This document shows positions 11,650 to 25,140 of a DNA stretch of 64,000 bases, one piece after another. The notes under the pieces are model-generated. The model was not told the DNA's origin, did no database searches, and worked only from the letters and a program-made list of their open reading frames with translations. Position 1 is the stretch's first letter, and the number at the start of each line of letters is the position of its first letter. This DNA comes from Diplocarpon mali (Eukaryota; Ascomycota; Leotiomycetes; Helotiales; Drepanopezizaceae): NCBI GenBank assembly GCA_024741835.1, contig JAENRP010000037.1, positions 1 through 64,000 on the forward strand. The letters are read 5' to 3'. A program made the translations under genes and the position numbers.

Positions 11650-14600
11650 TCAATTCAATTTCGACCGACCCCAACTCCCCGCCCTCAGACCCGCCATACC
11701 GCCACTATCTCCAGATCCTGGCCGATTACCTGCTCGGCTCAAACACCCATAATGGACAACCTCATTATCAGGTAACACTGCAATGACGCTTCGACCCAGT
11801 CTCTTGTGGCACACGCCGCAGACACGTTCGTCGCTTACAGCCACTCGCCGGTTCCGACCACTTTTGCCACCAGGCGCACCGTCACCTAGAAGAAGTTCTG
11901 CCTGTGCAGATACGACTTGACTCTTTCTCAACCCGGAGACGACGCGGGTTTCGTTGACGATAGAATTTGCGGCTCGTATACGGCCGCGGAAGTAGGATTC
12001 AAGTTCGGCGACAGGGAGTGTAGTAGGGATGAGATTGAGAGTCGAAGAAGCAGGGAGACGAGAGCCGTGTTTAGAGAGAAGGTCGAGAGCTGGTGGCCAG
12101 TTTGGCTTGTGGGGTGGGGGAGGTGTGAGGTAGAGAGAGAGCAGGGTGTGGTAGATTGACGGAACATCGTCGTCATCGCGGTCTGAGGAGGAAAGGGAGC
12201 CACGGCGTGTTTGTAAGGGCGAGGCGGTTGCCGAATCTTGTTGAATTTTGTGGATGTGGTTGCAATATCTATAGTCGTCAAAATGAGAAATGACTACTGG
12301 AAAGAGCCCTACTCCTCTGCTTTTTCGAAAGTCTGAATCTTGAAAACGTAAATTTCTAATGCCTGTTTATGCTGTCCCATATTACTCAGAATCACAGCCT
12401 GTGCCTCGTAGAACTTGGCATCTGTAGATTAATTAGCCAGAAACACCGAATCCGGAATGTAGAACTTACCATCCCGGGGTATCAAACCAAAAGCCTTCGA
12501 AAGTGAATACTGCTTACTCGACCTCAAAAAGGAGATCAACCTTTCCATCAATCCCTTCCAATTCTCCGAATGCTTATCTTCTCTACTTTTCAGATCCTGT
12601 ACATACGCTTCTACGAGCCGATTATGAAATTCGGGTGTCAAATCGTTCAACTCGTTGATGACGTGCTCCAGATACTTTACAGCGAGATCCACGTCGATCT
12701 CCTGTAGGAAGTTGACGACCTTGTCTCTTGGGAGCGTCTCCGCATTCTCGGTATCTGCGAGGAAAACCTCCATCCCGAGGCTTGGGTCAGCTCGCAGCGG
12801 CCAGTCGGCGTATTCGAGTATAAGGTCGATCATTTCGGGAGGCAGATTTTGCAGATACCCCACCGTTCGTTGGGGACCTTTGAGAGTAGCCGATGCCTCT
12901 TCGGCTTCCTCTCCCTGCCCAAATCTTTTTAAAAGCTCTAGTGCCGGGCGATGCAGCTTCTTTCCATGAAAGAAGTCAACCAAATCATTGAATCGTCCTT
13001 TTTCCAGTAGCTTCTCATTGACAACCTCCGGATCGCAGAAATTCGGCAGACGGAATAGTGAGCCAGCTAGCTGAGGCCGTGCAAGCATATACGCCCGGAA
13101 TAAAGTCGTGTCGATTAGCTTAGCTGTATCTCTCAGCTTTTGCTCCCGATCCTTCTCAGCGTCGGATGCCGGAGCTGTCAGTAGCGAATCAAAGGCGTGT
13201 TGCGAAGTGCCGTTTTGCCCTATTTGCTCCAGTGGCTTTAGCCTCCCGGTTTCTGCATCTAGAAATGCTTTCATCCTATTCCGCGCCTGTACGAGGAATC
13301 CAGAGAGCGCCAGAACAGCAGTTATCAAATCTTTCCCTTCCAATGGATCATCTTCAACTGGCTTCGGTCGTGTACTGCCATTCTCACTTGAATCCCCGGC
13401 ATCCAACCTCATGAAAGATCGAATAGACGACGTATCCGAGTTTTGTTTGGTCTGAGTTGTCTTGAGGAGTTTATTAACTGCCCCGGGCTTCGGAGATCCT
13501 ACCATCTCTGGCTTTGTATCCCCTGCGATAGAGTCGCCATTCGCGGATGCCTCTGCTTCTTCGGTATCCTCCTCTGAGTTTTGAGCTTTCTCGTTCAAGA
13601 TAGTCAGATCTCCAGCAATGACCCTTGGAAACAATTTAATTACACGTTCTGGGGGAGCCTGGACATCCTTTGCCATAAAAATATCGACCGCATCCTGGTA
13701 TTTCCGCTGGTCGAAGAGAGACTGAGCCTTCTGAATCTTGATCTCCCGTAGTCTCTCGTCTTTATTCTTCAGTAAGGCATCTTCCAGCATGTTAAGGACG
13801 CTGATAGCTTCATCGTAACGTTGCTTATCTACCAGCTCGTCGATTTGAGAATCGTAATCTGTTGACCCCATTCGCCAAATGCATCGCTCGCTAGCTACAT
13901 GGAAGCCTTTCCCAGCATGCGCAAGGCTTACAGTGGGGGGGGGGAAGTGTAGATGTTTGGCGTTTGGAAGCGATATAGATTGAAGCAGGGAAAGGGTATC
14001 TGGGTTCCGAATTTCCAGTGTTCCTTGGGATGGTGATTGCAAGGCCAGTATATAAGGATACGAGTAGCCTATCGCATCCGGCGAATGTGCCCACGGAACC
14101 TGTCTCTTTTCTAGTGGCGTACCTTCTGATGTGATGAAAAGGGAGTTGATATCCTTGGCAAGGAGCATTTCCCCATCGGCAAGTTTCGTCGCCAGTGGCT
14201 TTGGTATGTAACTTCCAAGACCCATGTATCCCATGCTCGCAGATCCAACACCGCCGAATCGTCCGGCTTGTGCGCCCGCAGCGCCCCCGATAGCTCCAGG
14301 TCCTACAATATCCTCAATCTCATAGCTCAGCACATCCACTATCACGTAACCAGAATTCATCCCGCATATGACCTTTGTCGCCGAAGCCCAGGTCAATGTC
14401 TTGATTGTATCTGTCAAAGTAATCTCTACGGTATCGATTTCAAGTTCTGACTCGTGCCATGACCAAAGCAGGAGTCTCCTCTTGACAGCTACCGCCAACC
14501 TCGATATAATTTCTGGTATCCCAGTTGCAGAATCCTTGACAATATTCGAGGTGACCGCAAAAGTCGAAGCACTTTTTGTCTTCGTCAACTGCTCCTGCAG

Positions 14601-15024
14601 AGTATATGATTGTAGGTCATGGATCCAAACAAAGGAGTTTGACAACGATATCAAAACGTTTGCTTCCTTAATGATTGCCAGCTGGTCAATGGCCCGAGTC
14701 GAGAACTTTTCCACTTCTCGCAAGAGATCAACTGGTTTGGTGGCAGAGGATGAAATTGGTCGAGATGAAGGCGTGTCGTCGGGTTTCGCATCTGGCTTGA
14801 CCGAACCATTCTGCTTCTCCACGTCATCTTGTATCTCGTTGACTCGATATATCTTTAAGCTTCCAGTACTCAGACCCACCAAGAGCCGATCGCCTAAGCA
14901 ACATCAGTTACTGCCATGCCCGACGGTGAAGCCGGCGCGTACCATATGCTAGGATGGACTCAATCTTGAATTTGTCCCGCTGCCTGAGCTCGACAATCGG
15001 ACGAGCTGTAAAGGCGGACAGCAT
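11650..15024 (-). CDS. VPS39: HOPS complex subunit Vps39/Vam6
   Basis: Model: complement(join(11650..12268, 12313..12421, 12470..14893, 14943..15024)), 1,077 aa. Introns are 44, 48 and 49 bp. The first exon gives MLSAFTARPIVELRQRDKFK, the usual Vam6 start, and splicing yields AYGDRLLVGLSTGSLKIYRV, the opening of the N-terminal CNH beta-propeller. The middle is a helical repeat region (ISVLNMLEDALLKNKDERLR; AKFYEAQAVILSNMGQHKQAL), and the C-terminus carries the Vps39 zinc-type motif VCGVCHKRLG...VVHYGCLSR (CxxC...HxxC). Vps39 binds Ypt7/Rab7 and helps HOPS tether late endosomes, autophagosomes and vacuoles before fusion; it also forms mitochondrion-vacuole contacts. A low-complexity acidic insert near the middle is normal for fungal members. 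All splice joins keep frame. Confidence 0.95.
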
Positions 15025-17074
15025 AGCGGCGGTGTGCCAGCTCTAACAGAATTATGCCAAAGCTGGAGCTTATTATCATCGACGTGTCAGGCCCATCAAG
15101 ACATGGGATACTGTGTGGCTTCGGGGCTGTATGATGAATCGCGCATGTTGAGGTCGTCTTGAATCTTCCAGTTTTGGATCCGCTTCGGAACATGACGATG
15201 GTCTTGGCATCAACACGAGCCTTCGCTTCTGGGTCCGTCACCTCGAAAAACATCAACACACCATCACGTTGTTTATGCCACCAAGTATCAACTTCGGTTG
15301 CATGATAAGCAAATATGAGACTCTTTAACATACTTCTTGGACTGCTTTCCGCAATGTACACACCCATGAGTCTGGATAGCCTGGCCCCTACTTTTTACTC
15401 CGTTTACCTTTTCCTCCCCTCCTTGCCCTATCAATTTTGAAGAATCAAGCGATTTCATAAGCTTCGTGGGAGAAATCGATTTTAGTTTTCGACTCCTTTG
15501 AGATCATAGCAATGACAGTCCCGAAGAGTTTTTGACGGCCATGCGCGCGGCACGCCACCTACGAACTTATACATAACAGCCATTCTCTCGATACATTTGG
15601 CAACACTGGCTATCTATGCTAGATCTATCTCAGTGGAGATAATGACCCCTGCCTCTTTACAAACTCAATCGCTGGTGATATGAGAAGGCATAAGATTAGA
15701 TGGATACAGAGTAATTCAATCCTGGTAGCTGGATAGCCTCAGAAAAATACCTTTCTTCAATCGTCAGTCGGTGCTCTGGAGCACCGGGAACACCCCGAAC
15801 ATCGCAGCGCGTTTGGCTCTGCTATTACCAGTCAGTGTTTGGAATCCCCCGCATTCTAAGCGCCAGAGTCTGAATTTGAATGTGGTACCTCAATTTCCTC
15901 TCGGCATCATTTCCAGCCCTCGGTAATGTATTCGAGATCTGCCAGTAGAAAATGGTGGCTCGACAAAGCCCTGTTGATTCCCAAGATGCCACTGATGGCA
16001 GACGTGCAGAACTCGTATCCGTAACTTCAGAGATTTTGAAAATCTCTTCATTCGCTCAATTACCCTGAGGATCCGATCAATCTCTGTGGGCGCGTTAAGA
16101 AGCTTCTGATCAGAGGCCAGGTGCACCGGATAATATACATAGGTTCAACAACCTTTCGACTACTCTATCGTGGTATGAACATGAGCCAGATACCAACGCC
16201 GCATTTCAAGCCGCAATAAGAGAGGAGGGCGGACATACCGCCGATTCTCAACACACCTCAGCACGAAGAGCCGAGACAAGCTATGTAGCAAGCCCCTCGG
16301 TCATCATGTACAAAGTAAGAGCCTGAATTCGGGGAAATGGAGGAAAAGAGAGGGCATGTGTCAAGGCATATAAAGGGCAATCACAACAGCTGTAGTCTAT
16401 AGAAGCGTAGGAGCAGGAGTTAGAGAGGGCTATCGACGAGGGTGAGAGCGCTTTAGCTTTATTAACAAGAACTTAATACTTATCAAGCAAGGCTTTAGGA
16501 ACTAGTAAAGACCGACTTGGCTGGAATATAGCAGATACCTTGAAGGAGCTACTCCGAACACTTGATATAGAGGCCGAGGGAGGCTCAAAGCTGACAAAAT
16601 ACCTTGCTGCCTTTCTTCCGCAGTAGAGATACCAGGCGAATTGTTTTCCTGCGTAGTTGCAAGTGTTACCGGCTTTGTCTGCTTTCCTCGTAGCCACGCA
16701 GACTTTGGGCTGGCAAGGCCATTTGATCAGCCGCAAGTAACGAGTTCTGCAACATGGTATGGATAATCTTTAGGCTTTTTTTTAATCTTAAATAACCAAG
16801 TTGTTTCTGGGTAAACATAGAAACTTTAGGTTGTCCCTCGCTTGTTCTTCCTATTGTTTGCATTTCAATCAGGACCTAAGCCACCCCCTTCTCCACCAGT
16901 CGGCGATTCAAGCGAAGCAATGCCAAGGTCTGATCTCAGGGGTCGAGGCACAATCCCGAATGCGATCCCTTCCCAACGCCGCCCGCAGCCTCGTCCTCCG
17001 CCCTTCGCCCTTCGTCTTGCGTCGACAACTCGTCTCCTACGGTCAGGTTTCTGTCGCAATACGACGATGCGACA
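15025..17074. other. Shared upstream region between divergent genes
   Basis: About 2 kb separates the divergent VPS39 and the next gene. The antisense reading 14960-15367 overlaps the first VPS39 exon in another frame and is not a gene. A minus-strand ORF at 16473-16736 (87 aa) contains a Cys-spaced segment (PCQPKVCVATRK...NTCNY...YLYCG) that could be a worn repeat-derived fragment, but I cannot assign it. Moderately AT-rich DNA fills the rest. Confidence 0.4.
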
Positions 17075-18803
17075 ATGTCTCCAGCAACCTCTGCGGCCCT
17101 TGGGGGTGAAGCAGGATCACCAGTCTCACCCTTGTCCGTTGCCATGTCCACGGGAGTACGCGACCACCAGAAGGGGGGAGCTATGGCTGCTAGTATGGAT
17201 CCAGCTCTAGATCCAGGACAAGTGCAACCCGCAAAGCAAACTTCAGGCCAAGCGCCCATCACTTTCTCAGATCCCCAGCAGCAATCTCATGGCTCTGCTG
17301 TAGAGTCTGGGAACGTCGAACGAAATGGTCTAACCGTATCCACGCCTGACCACGCCGTCCCCTTCTCGACGGCTGTCGCAGATGAAGTGAATGCGCAGAA
17401 TCGCGACTCAGGTACGAATTTCCAATAAGCGTAATTCAATGCATTGAGTGGTGGCTTCGTGACTGACATGCCTAGTAGCGTCACCCTCTACGATCACTTC
17501 ACAAAGTCCTCGTGACATACTCCATTCTAAGGCTGCCCCCTCAAATACCGCAACGACGAATTCTTATTCCGAGTCTCGATCTATATCTGCGAGCTCGCCT
17601 GAGCCGGAATCTATCGAGACAGAACAGCCAATAACAGCAACCGACGGAGCTACAGATGTAAAGAACAAATTGAAAGACAAAATGAAGTTTGGCAGTACTG
17701 TCGCGGGGGCCAGTACAATGCAGCGGAGGCGTAATTATGCCAATACCAACTCCCTTACAGACTACGAGGCAGATCTCACGAACATGGACCGTGCAAAGCA
17801 AAAGGAGGCAGTGAAAAAATACCTGACAGAACGAGTGAGGGGCGATTGGAAGTGGGAATGGCCCACATCTAAGCTTCCTGTTGGTGAAGCTGCTGAGCTG
17901 CATACCGAGCCACCCAAGCCTGAGTTGACGGCTCCGAACGCAGAAAATACCGAGGAGGATTTGGAGAAATTCAAGGGTAGTTGGAAAGAGCGGGATGAGT
18001 GGTTGAGTAATGGCAGTGATGAAGGGGATGACATGAAAGTACCTTTCCCCAGGGCCACAACATCAAGCCACGACACACCCACACCTACTAGCAAGCAGAG
18101 CCCTTCTACTCCATTTGATTTCGGCAGCCCGGACTTGACAGGGGCCGCTGTCAGGAGCACTGAGAGTGAGCGAAAGCGTCGGCGGAAGAAGCGTCTGGCA
18201 GATGAACTGGCCTGGAATGATGGGATGAGATGTTTTGTTGCCCGACGCGATAATTGGACTGGAGCAAGGAAGGTCCGGAGATCAATACCCGAATTCTCGT
18301 CTGCTAAGAAGACCCCTGTGCGCGCCTCCGCGTCGAGTGAGGATGGCGGTAGCTCTACAGCCATAGAGCAAGAAGAGGATGATGAGTTCTGGGACGATGA
18401 TATGGAAGTCCCCATTGCACCACCTCTTCTGCCACCTGAAAACGCCATGCGAGCTTCTATCCTCCCAGGTGCTTATAACACCATCTACGATAAAGTTGTT
18501 GTGCAAGGTTTATCCCCCAGCTGCCCTATGAACCTCAAGGATGTAACAAGAAGTTGCGTCCAAGGCTGGAAAAGAGATGGAGAGTGGCCTCCAAGAACGA
18601 GTGTATCAGACACCCACAAAAAGAAGGGCCGCAAACTGAGCGTTGCAAGTCTGTTGGGGTTCAACGACAAGGAGAAGGAGAAGGATAAACCTTCCTCGGA
18701 AAATGGAGCTAACGACGGGGCCAATGAGCCTGAAGCTAAGCGCCGCGGGAGTGGAATCAGGAGCAGTTTCTCCAAGATTCTGCACCTGGGAAAGCGCGCT
18801 TGA
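17075..18803 (+). CDS. Gag1-like clamp (DUF4050) domain protein
   Basis: Model: join(17075..17411, 17476..18803), 554 aa, with one 64-bp intron (GTACGA...CCTAG). The N-terminal 220 residues are Ser/Thr/Pro-rich and disordered. Conserved blocks follow: TNSLTDYEADLTNMDRAKQK, VRGDWKWEWP, LADELAWNDGMRCFVARRDN, and then LPGAYNTIYDKVVVQG and MNLKDVTRSCVQGWKRDGEW. This order of blocks matches my memory of the fungal DUF4050 family, now called the Gag1-like clamp domain; a molecular role in filamentous fungi is not established. A basic, Lys-rich tail follows (FSKILHLGKRA end). No signal peptide or membrane segment is seen, so it is probably cytosolic or nuclear. The family call is from memory and should be checked by profile search. 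Confidence 0.75.
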
Positions 18804-21800
18804 TGCACCAATGTGGTATCTTGCGCTCTTCTACGAATTGGTAGGATGAATGCACGTATGGATATCATTGGGTATAAGAGAGCTTGGATGGTTGTTCCTT
18901 GGTATGGGTTGGTGTAAACCGACTACGACTTACGTTTCATGCGAATCGCAGAGCATGGCGTTAAGGAATTCGCTTGAGACACGCAAGATATCTTTCATTG
19001 ATGCAATCATCACTCTGAGCGAATGCGGTGTTCTGGCTTGGCGGGATGGCCAATTACGGAGCTTATGATGGTCATACGGTCGGTTGGCGTTCAAGCTGCG
19101 TAGAATTAATGTTGTTTATTAATGACAGTCAACATGCTATCACTTTCCTCGTGTATTCTTTTACCCTTCTTGAACCATTGTCTCCTTAAGAAGTTCGTCA
19201 CCTGCCGCAGTCACCTGTTAGCTATTCCTCATTCCTTTGGCCCCTAGAAAGAGTAGAAGATTTTTGCATGTTGCAAATGGAGGCCTGGCACGGCTAGTCC
19301 ACAGCTGCTTTGAATTCGCTTCGCATTTATTTCTCAATCGTTGACTTGGCAAAGGAGCCTTCTCAATAATTGATTTTGAGTATTGTATTTCAAGTCTTCT
19401 CTATCTTCCCCGGTGAAAGTCTGTATGGGTTTCTTTCTGCGATGCTTTTCCTGCTGTTTTTCTTGCGTTTATAGGCAAGGATGGAATGCTGCCTGTCCTA
19501 TTGTTATTTATCACTGGAGAGGTATTACTACACCGCGAAGACTCGCTGCTAAGACGCTGTCTCGTTACTTGATATGGTTACCTCTGCTTACTGTGATGCT
19601 AGCCTTGCCTGGCTTCGCCATGTAAATATACCAGAAGCGAGCCCACTGCGCCTCACTGAGCTCAACTGAATCAAGACTTTCCAATTATGCACTCTTTTTC
19701 GCCACTTCCCGGTTCCTGGTATCCCTCTACAGAAATGCAGCATAGCAGAACGAGATGTTCTTCATTTCCTTCCCCCGTATCTTCTGTTCCCAGCCTTCTG
19801 GGTTACCTCTGAGTTGCCACCCTAGGGACCTTCCTTCCAGCTGTCTCTCTAACTTCTTCTTGGGTACTGATTTCTACTATTCTGTTGTAAGGGAGAAGTG
19901 GAGAAGTGTTTGTTAAGAAGTGCTGGCTTGATCAATATCTGGCAGCAGAGAGTTACATGTACATATCTTGGACAACCGTTGGAAGAGCACGAGCTATTAC
20001 TCATGAGCCAGCTGTAGCCATTAGCTTTTAGACTCCTGGTACTAGGTCTAAGATGTCTCGGTACTGCTGTTTTCTTATAGAACTGCGTATAGGCGAAGCT
20101 TCGAGAAGTAGAACAGTGTAACTGCAATTGTGTTCTGATTGGAAGGTGCTGGCCTGTATTTCTTGGAAATAGATTATGTCATATTCAAGTAGCGTCCTCC
20201 AGTAATCACATCGGTCAAGTATAATATTTTATTAGGAAGTCTCCACCATCGTTTCAATGGTCAAATTATCGAATACTTCATCGCTGTCTGTTTCACTGCT
20301 GATGTTATAATCTTCTATAGAGATCCAGCTCCTAAGGCTCAACCCTCGTCGCGGTATGTCAAAAAATTTGTCGTTTTCTGTTGACTACCAAGTTCCGAAA
20401 ACTTTGTGATAAGTAATTGTTATACTGCGCAAAGTCCCTTATAGCTCTATACTAGGTCATATAACCAACTGCCTGGCAGAAGACTAAAGATGAGATACAT
20501 TTCAGTCTTGTCGTTTGCACAGTCTGTTTATTCCTCTTGACCTAGAGATAACGCAACTTTCAAATTTCTTGGAAGCTTTGTGTAGCTGGGTGACAGCTTT
20601 GGACAAACGGCCTTCACATTATAGATGAAGGTATCGAGGTTTTAGCGTCATGCACACTCAAATGAAGCACTAGTTGTCTTCCTCTATAATCCGTTAGACT
20701 ATGAGGTTGTAGGATTCGGTGGAGAATTGGAAGATTAATAAATAATGTTCTATGTGAGAAACTGAACATAGACTTTTCTAAATAGGCTTTCTATGTCGTA
20801 TCTTGAAGTCAGGATGCTTTAATAGTTCCTACTCTACGCTTACTTAAGACGGAAATTTTTCATATGTTGTTATTATTGAACAAATCATGTGTTTCGATGT
20901 TTATGGCAACTTTTACGATAGCATTCTAATTGTTTGGCCGAGTTCTAGAAATATATACCTGCAAAAGATTGAATAGATAAGCAGCAGTCTCGATGAATTC
21001 GATGAACTCTAGATTTTTGTTTTCCCATCAAAGTATACTATATTAGGTCTAAACTATATAGTATAAGCGAAAGTAGCTGTAGCTGGAACAGGTATAAGGA
21101 GCAACTTGTATAGAACTCCTCGAACTTGATACATGGCTTATCATACTTACAAGGGACACTGATACCTTAAACAAGGGTCTAACTTATGCCTTGGTTATTA
21201 GCTACTCCCTCTAGGCCTCGGGCAGGTGCGTTCTCGAGAAGGCGCTAAGGCAAATAAGATCTCCTTAGGTTCCACACTTTGGGACAAGCCCTCCTTGCTA
21301 GTAGCGGCTATTATTTAATTATATTTAGCGTTCCTCTACTCGGCGGTGGCTATTAGTTTTAATTCTTCTTATCGACTTTAGCTTGTAAAGAAAATATCTT
21401 AAGCTGCAAGGCTTTACAACGTGTTCTATCCCCTCTTCCTTCTGCTTTCATACTATAACCTGCTTTATACCCTATTATATTTATTATTAATCTGTTCCTC
21501 TGGTTATAGGTAAATAATCATAGAGTATGCAAATAGAGGTTAAAATTAAAGGGTATTTACAGAAAAAGTAAGAGTGAAAAGTCTTCGATTTAAAGCTTTC
21601 GGAAATTTCTGGCTTCGTTGGGCTCTGGGCTTGATGTTTCTCATTCAAAGCATTTAACATCGGCTCTTTCTAAAGAGTCTACAGGTTCGTAGGAGAAACC
21701 GAAAAAAGGTGTCGACTCGTCATCTCCCAGGTTGACTCCGGATAATATATTGAAATCCTCAGATATACTCAACTTTCCAGAACATAACTCGTACTTTCTT

Positions 21801-22499
21801 TGTAAAACTACCCCTATCCACTCTCCAAAAACTGTATGCATCCTGTATATTCCTAATGTCATCCGTCAAATACAACATATAAATTAGGTAAGCGTACTAT
21901 GAAAGGTCGGATTTCTCATGATTTCCACTATTAAACTGGGTTTCAACGAGACTCACCGCCTTCTAGGTGTAAGAAAACCGCTCCAAACCCCCTCTCCTAC
22001 CTATGTATGTTGCGGACAAAGCAATAGAGAGGATGTTCCATTGTTTTAATAACACGCGGAAAGCACTGCTCTGGACAGCAAACTGGCAGATAATAAGATT
22101 GATATTCACTATTAGGTATAGGCTATTAATAATCTCAAACCTGATTTATTATGGCGGCTATTTATTAAAGCGGATATTGGACACAAGAATCCTTAGCGCT
22201 TCATCCCTGCAGCATGTTCGAAAAGTGGGACAAGCGATCGACGTCAGCAGCAGGACTGAACTCGGATCATCAAGATAACACAGTACCACACAGAACAATA
22301 CACTCATTTGGAATGCCTTCACTTTTACTGGATTGAGACACATGGCGTGAGCCTAAATTATTGCAAGTTATTAGGCGCACTCTCTATCGTTTGGATTGCT
22401 GCATAACTCCCTCTGCGGCCCCTCCTACTAGACTGTACTATCTATACAAATTATGTGAAACATCAGCATCCGCTTTATGCACATCACAGGACCGCAAGC
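18804..22499. other. Gene desert, increasingly AT-rich, with a repeat relic at 21180-21860
   Basis: From about 19 kb the sequence becomes T- and A-rich with stops in every frame. No gene could be supported. The interval 21180-21860 is a decayed copy of a dispersed repeat also found at 53572-54616 (listed separately). The last 500 bp before 22500 are the likely promoter and 5' leader of the HbrB-like gene. Confidence 0.5.
21180..21862 (-). mobile_element. Decayed copy of a dispersed repeat (copy 1)
   Basis: Two stretches match the repeat at 53572-54616. Segment A (about 21200-21420) pairs with 54370-54616, sharing for example the core tcggcggtgg and cttatcgacttt/ctcatcgacttt. Segment B (about 21480-21740) pairs with 54040-54310, sharing gggtat(t/c)taca and the coding string FSYEP/VSYEP on the minus strand. 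The copies differ mostly by C/T and G/A changes, as RIP would cause. In this copy B lies to the right of A, the reverse of copy 2, which suggests two abutting fragments. The element class is unknown. Confidence 0.5.
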
Positions 22500-25140
22500 A
22501 TGTCGAATCAGCCTCGAGGGACTCCTATACAACGAGCTCCTGGAAGTTTTTCACCCATGGTCCAGCCGTCAACTTCACGACCTGCTCTGCGGCGAGTAGA
22601 ATCAAGCGACGACGATGATAACGACGGCGACGATACTCTCCTCACGACCAGCAAGCCGCGAGCAACTCCAGTGACACAGCATGGGCTGACAGCTCTGCCC
22701 TCGCGCCCACTCTACTCTTCCTCGCCCGCCAACTCAAGTACCAGCAGTCTACAGAATTTCTCACGGCCTACCCTCAACACTGCTCTAGGCTCCCAAGCTT
22801 CAAGGAATGCGTCGCCTCTCAGTGTCACGCCGAAGTCTGCCGCGAGCGACTTTCATCGTGGGCATGGCAGAAAACACTCGCAGACACAAGGATCTTTCGA
22901 ACCATACCTACCCACAGCGGTGAACTCGAATCTTCAAAATATGGCAAACCTCAATAATGGGCTGAGTGCTTCTCAGATAGCCGCACAAGCAGCAATGCAG
23001 CACCAGACACACAATAGGCAAAGGTCACAGACGGTTCCCACCCAAGTTCATGAAGGGACGAATGCATTGCAGAACCGTAGACCGTCGAGAGGAGGACCAA
23101 AAAACACACCAATCTTGAGCTTGACGGAGGCTTCAGGACCCCGGGAACAGAGCTTTGGAGGGCAGATTTACCAAAACGGCTTGCTCGGAGGATCCAATGG
23201 GAATGCTGCTCAGACTGCTGCAAATCTAGTATTTCCCAAATCTCCCACTGCATCTCATGGATTGCCAGCTTCTGTGGACCATGATCCCCACTTGGGACAT
23301 CGCACGCAACAAGACAAACATTTGAAAAGCGAAAAGTCCAAGGTAAAACTATTTTCGAGGCCAGCCAAGATAGGTATCAGCAAGGATAAAGAGGCAAAGG
23401 CAGGAACCCTGCCTAGCCCAAGTAAGATGGCCTCCACTCTGGCGTCCCTCCAGAGGATGAATTTCAGTACCAACAGTTTGGCAGATCCGGTGTCGAGTGC
23501 TGCCAGTATATACAGCATGGCCAATTCTTCCACTGCGACGATACGAGCAGTCGAGTCCCAGCAACCGGAAAAAGATAAGGAGAAACACAAGCATCATTTC
23601 TTATCGAGGGGAAAGCACAAGTTGAGTAGTAAGGATGACCATAATCTGCATTTGTCTTCGGCGGCCAGCAATTCGAGGCCAGCGGACCCTAGCGCCCCGA
23701 GTAGTTTATACAATTTCAACCTTCCACAGAGTCCTGGTCCAACAAGTACGAGCTTCGCGAAGAGTATGAGCGGACTGGATTTAAGGCATGGTGGCCGGGC
23801 CCTCAGAGAAAAGAAGAAGGAAGAAAAGTCGGATGCACTGAGGGATAATGAGCTCTCGTACCAAAATAGCAACGACTGGCCAGGACCTTCGAGTCTGGGG
23901 TCTATAGGAGGCGCATCGTATCTCGGATCCACAGCTGGAAGCTATGGATACCCATCCAGTGTGCATGGAGTTGATGCCGATATAGGCAAACACGGTTTGG
24001 CCAATCTTGGCCCTGACGATGCTTGGCCGTACTTAAGAGCCAAGCTTTTGGTCATGTTTGAAGGAGAAGATTTACGATTGCCGGTGGAGGATTTCAATCG
24101 GCTTGTAATGTATGTCCCTTTTCGACGCCAATAACTTTCCTACTCACTCTACTAGTGTAAATCTTCAGCGCTGCATACAAAAGCGTGCTCCGAATCTGGT
24201 TATAGAAGATCTCCGAGATCTCCTCTCAACAGGATTCAGCTCCCTTGACCAAACATTACGACGTACTCCAGATGAACGACTCATTCCTCGCTTAGTAGAA
24301 ATGTGGCTATTCACATTCACGACCGTCCTGCCATACATGCAAGCAGTCTTCCTGCCACTCGACCTCGAATTCTCCGGTCACGGTCCCCTAATGACTGCCT
24401 CCCAAGCCGAGGACTTCTGGGGCGCCCTCCCAGGGACTTCCAACGAATCAGTTCCCGCCTCTCAAGCCCTCGAAGTCCGCCGTATCGTGCTTATCGCCTA
24501 TCGCGACACAGTCATCTTACCTCGCTTCGACACCCTTAAAACAATATTCTCTCGTCTATGCTTAGAATCCATCTCTCTCCCTATCCCTACAACCGATAAC
24601 CTCTCTACATCCCCAGACTCCTTGTCCGGAGGACGCCCCTTGACAGCCATGTCACTCGACCCGTCGCACGCCTCGTACGGCTCGCAGACCACGACCTTAC
24701 TAGGCGGCGGCGGCTCCTCCGGCGACGGCAGCAGTAACCGCAGCCGCGCCATCTCCAACGTATCCTACGGTTCCGAACACTCCGCCTCGGGTCTCGGCAT
24801 CGCAGGCGCAAATCTCCCGCCTCCGCCTGCAAGGCCGTTTACGCCATCTAGCACGCACCCTTTGCATCCGCTAAGCCGCGGGCAGCGCGACAAGACGGTG
24901 GAGGATAGCAGCAAGCAGCTCACGGAAATGGTGGGGCGCATGTTGCAGTGTATGAGCGTGCTTGCTAGTGTCGGGGTTGGGGGATGTGGGGAAGAAAATC
25001 ATCAGTGGAAGATGGAGGAGTTGACCAGGGGGCTGAAGCTGAATTGGCTGGGTAGGGGGCGGACGGGGCGAAATAGGAGGGGATTGGTTGGCGCGCGGGT
25101 ACCGGAAATGGTGGGCAGGAATGCGATGAGCGTTACCTGA
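22500..25140 (+). CDS. HbrB/Bit61-type TORC2 subunit
   Basis: Model: join(22500..24109, 24156..25140), 864 aa, with one 46-bp intron (GTATGT...CTAG). The first 500 residues are Ser/Asn/Gln-rich and disordered with several Lys-rich patches. The HbrB domain starts near DDAWPYLRAKLLVMFEGEDL; splicing gives VEDFNRLVIVNLQRCIQKRA, then VIEDLRDLLSTGF and RLVEMWLFTFTTVLPYMQAV, the core of the family (PF08539). HbrB was found through an Aspergillus hyperbranching mutant and is related to yeast Bit61/Bit2 and animal Protor/PRR5, which bind TOR complex 2 at the plasma membrane and act on actin and AGC kinases. A further in-frame ATG lies at 22455; 22500 was preferred because the following residues begin the typical MSNQPRG-like disordered region, but this choice is not firm. 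Confidence 0.9.

Noticed and set aside
14960..15367. 135-aa minus-strand ORF upstream of VPS39
   Set aside because: It overlaps the first VPS39 exon in another frame; the VPS39 frame starts with the family-typical MLSAFTARPIVELR and splices cleanly, while this ORF has no recognisable features.
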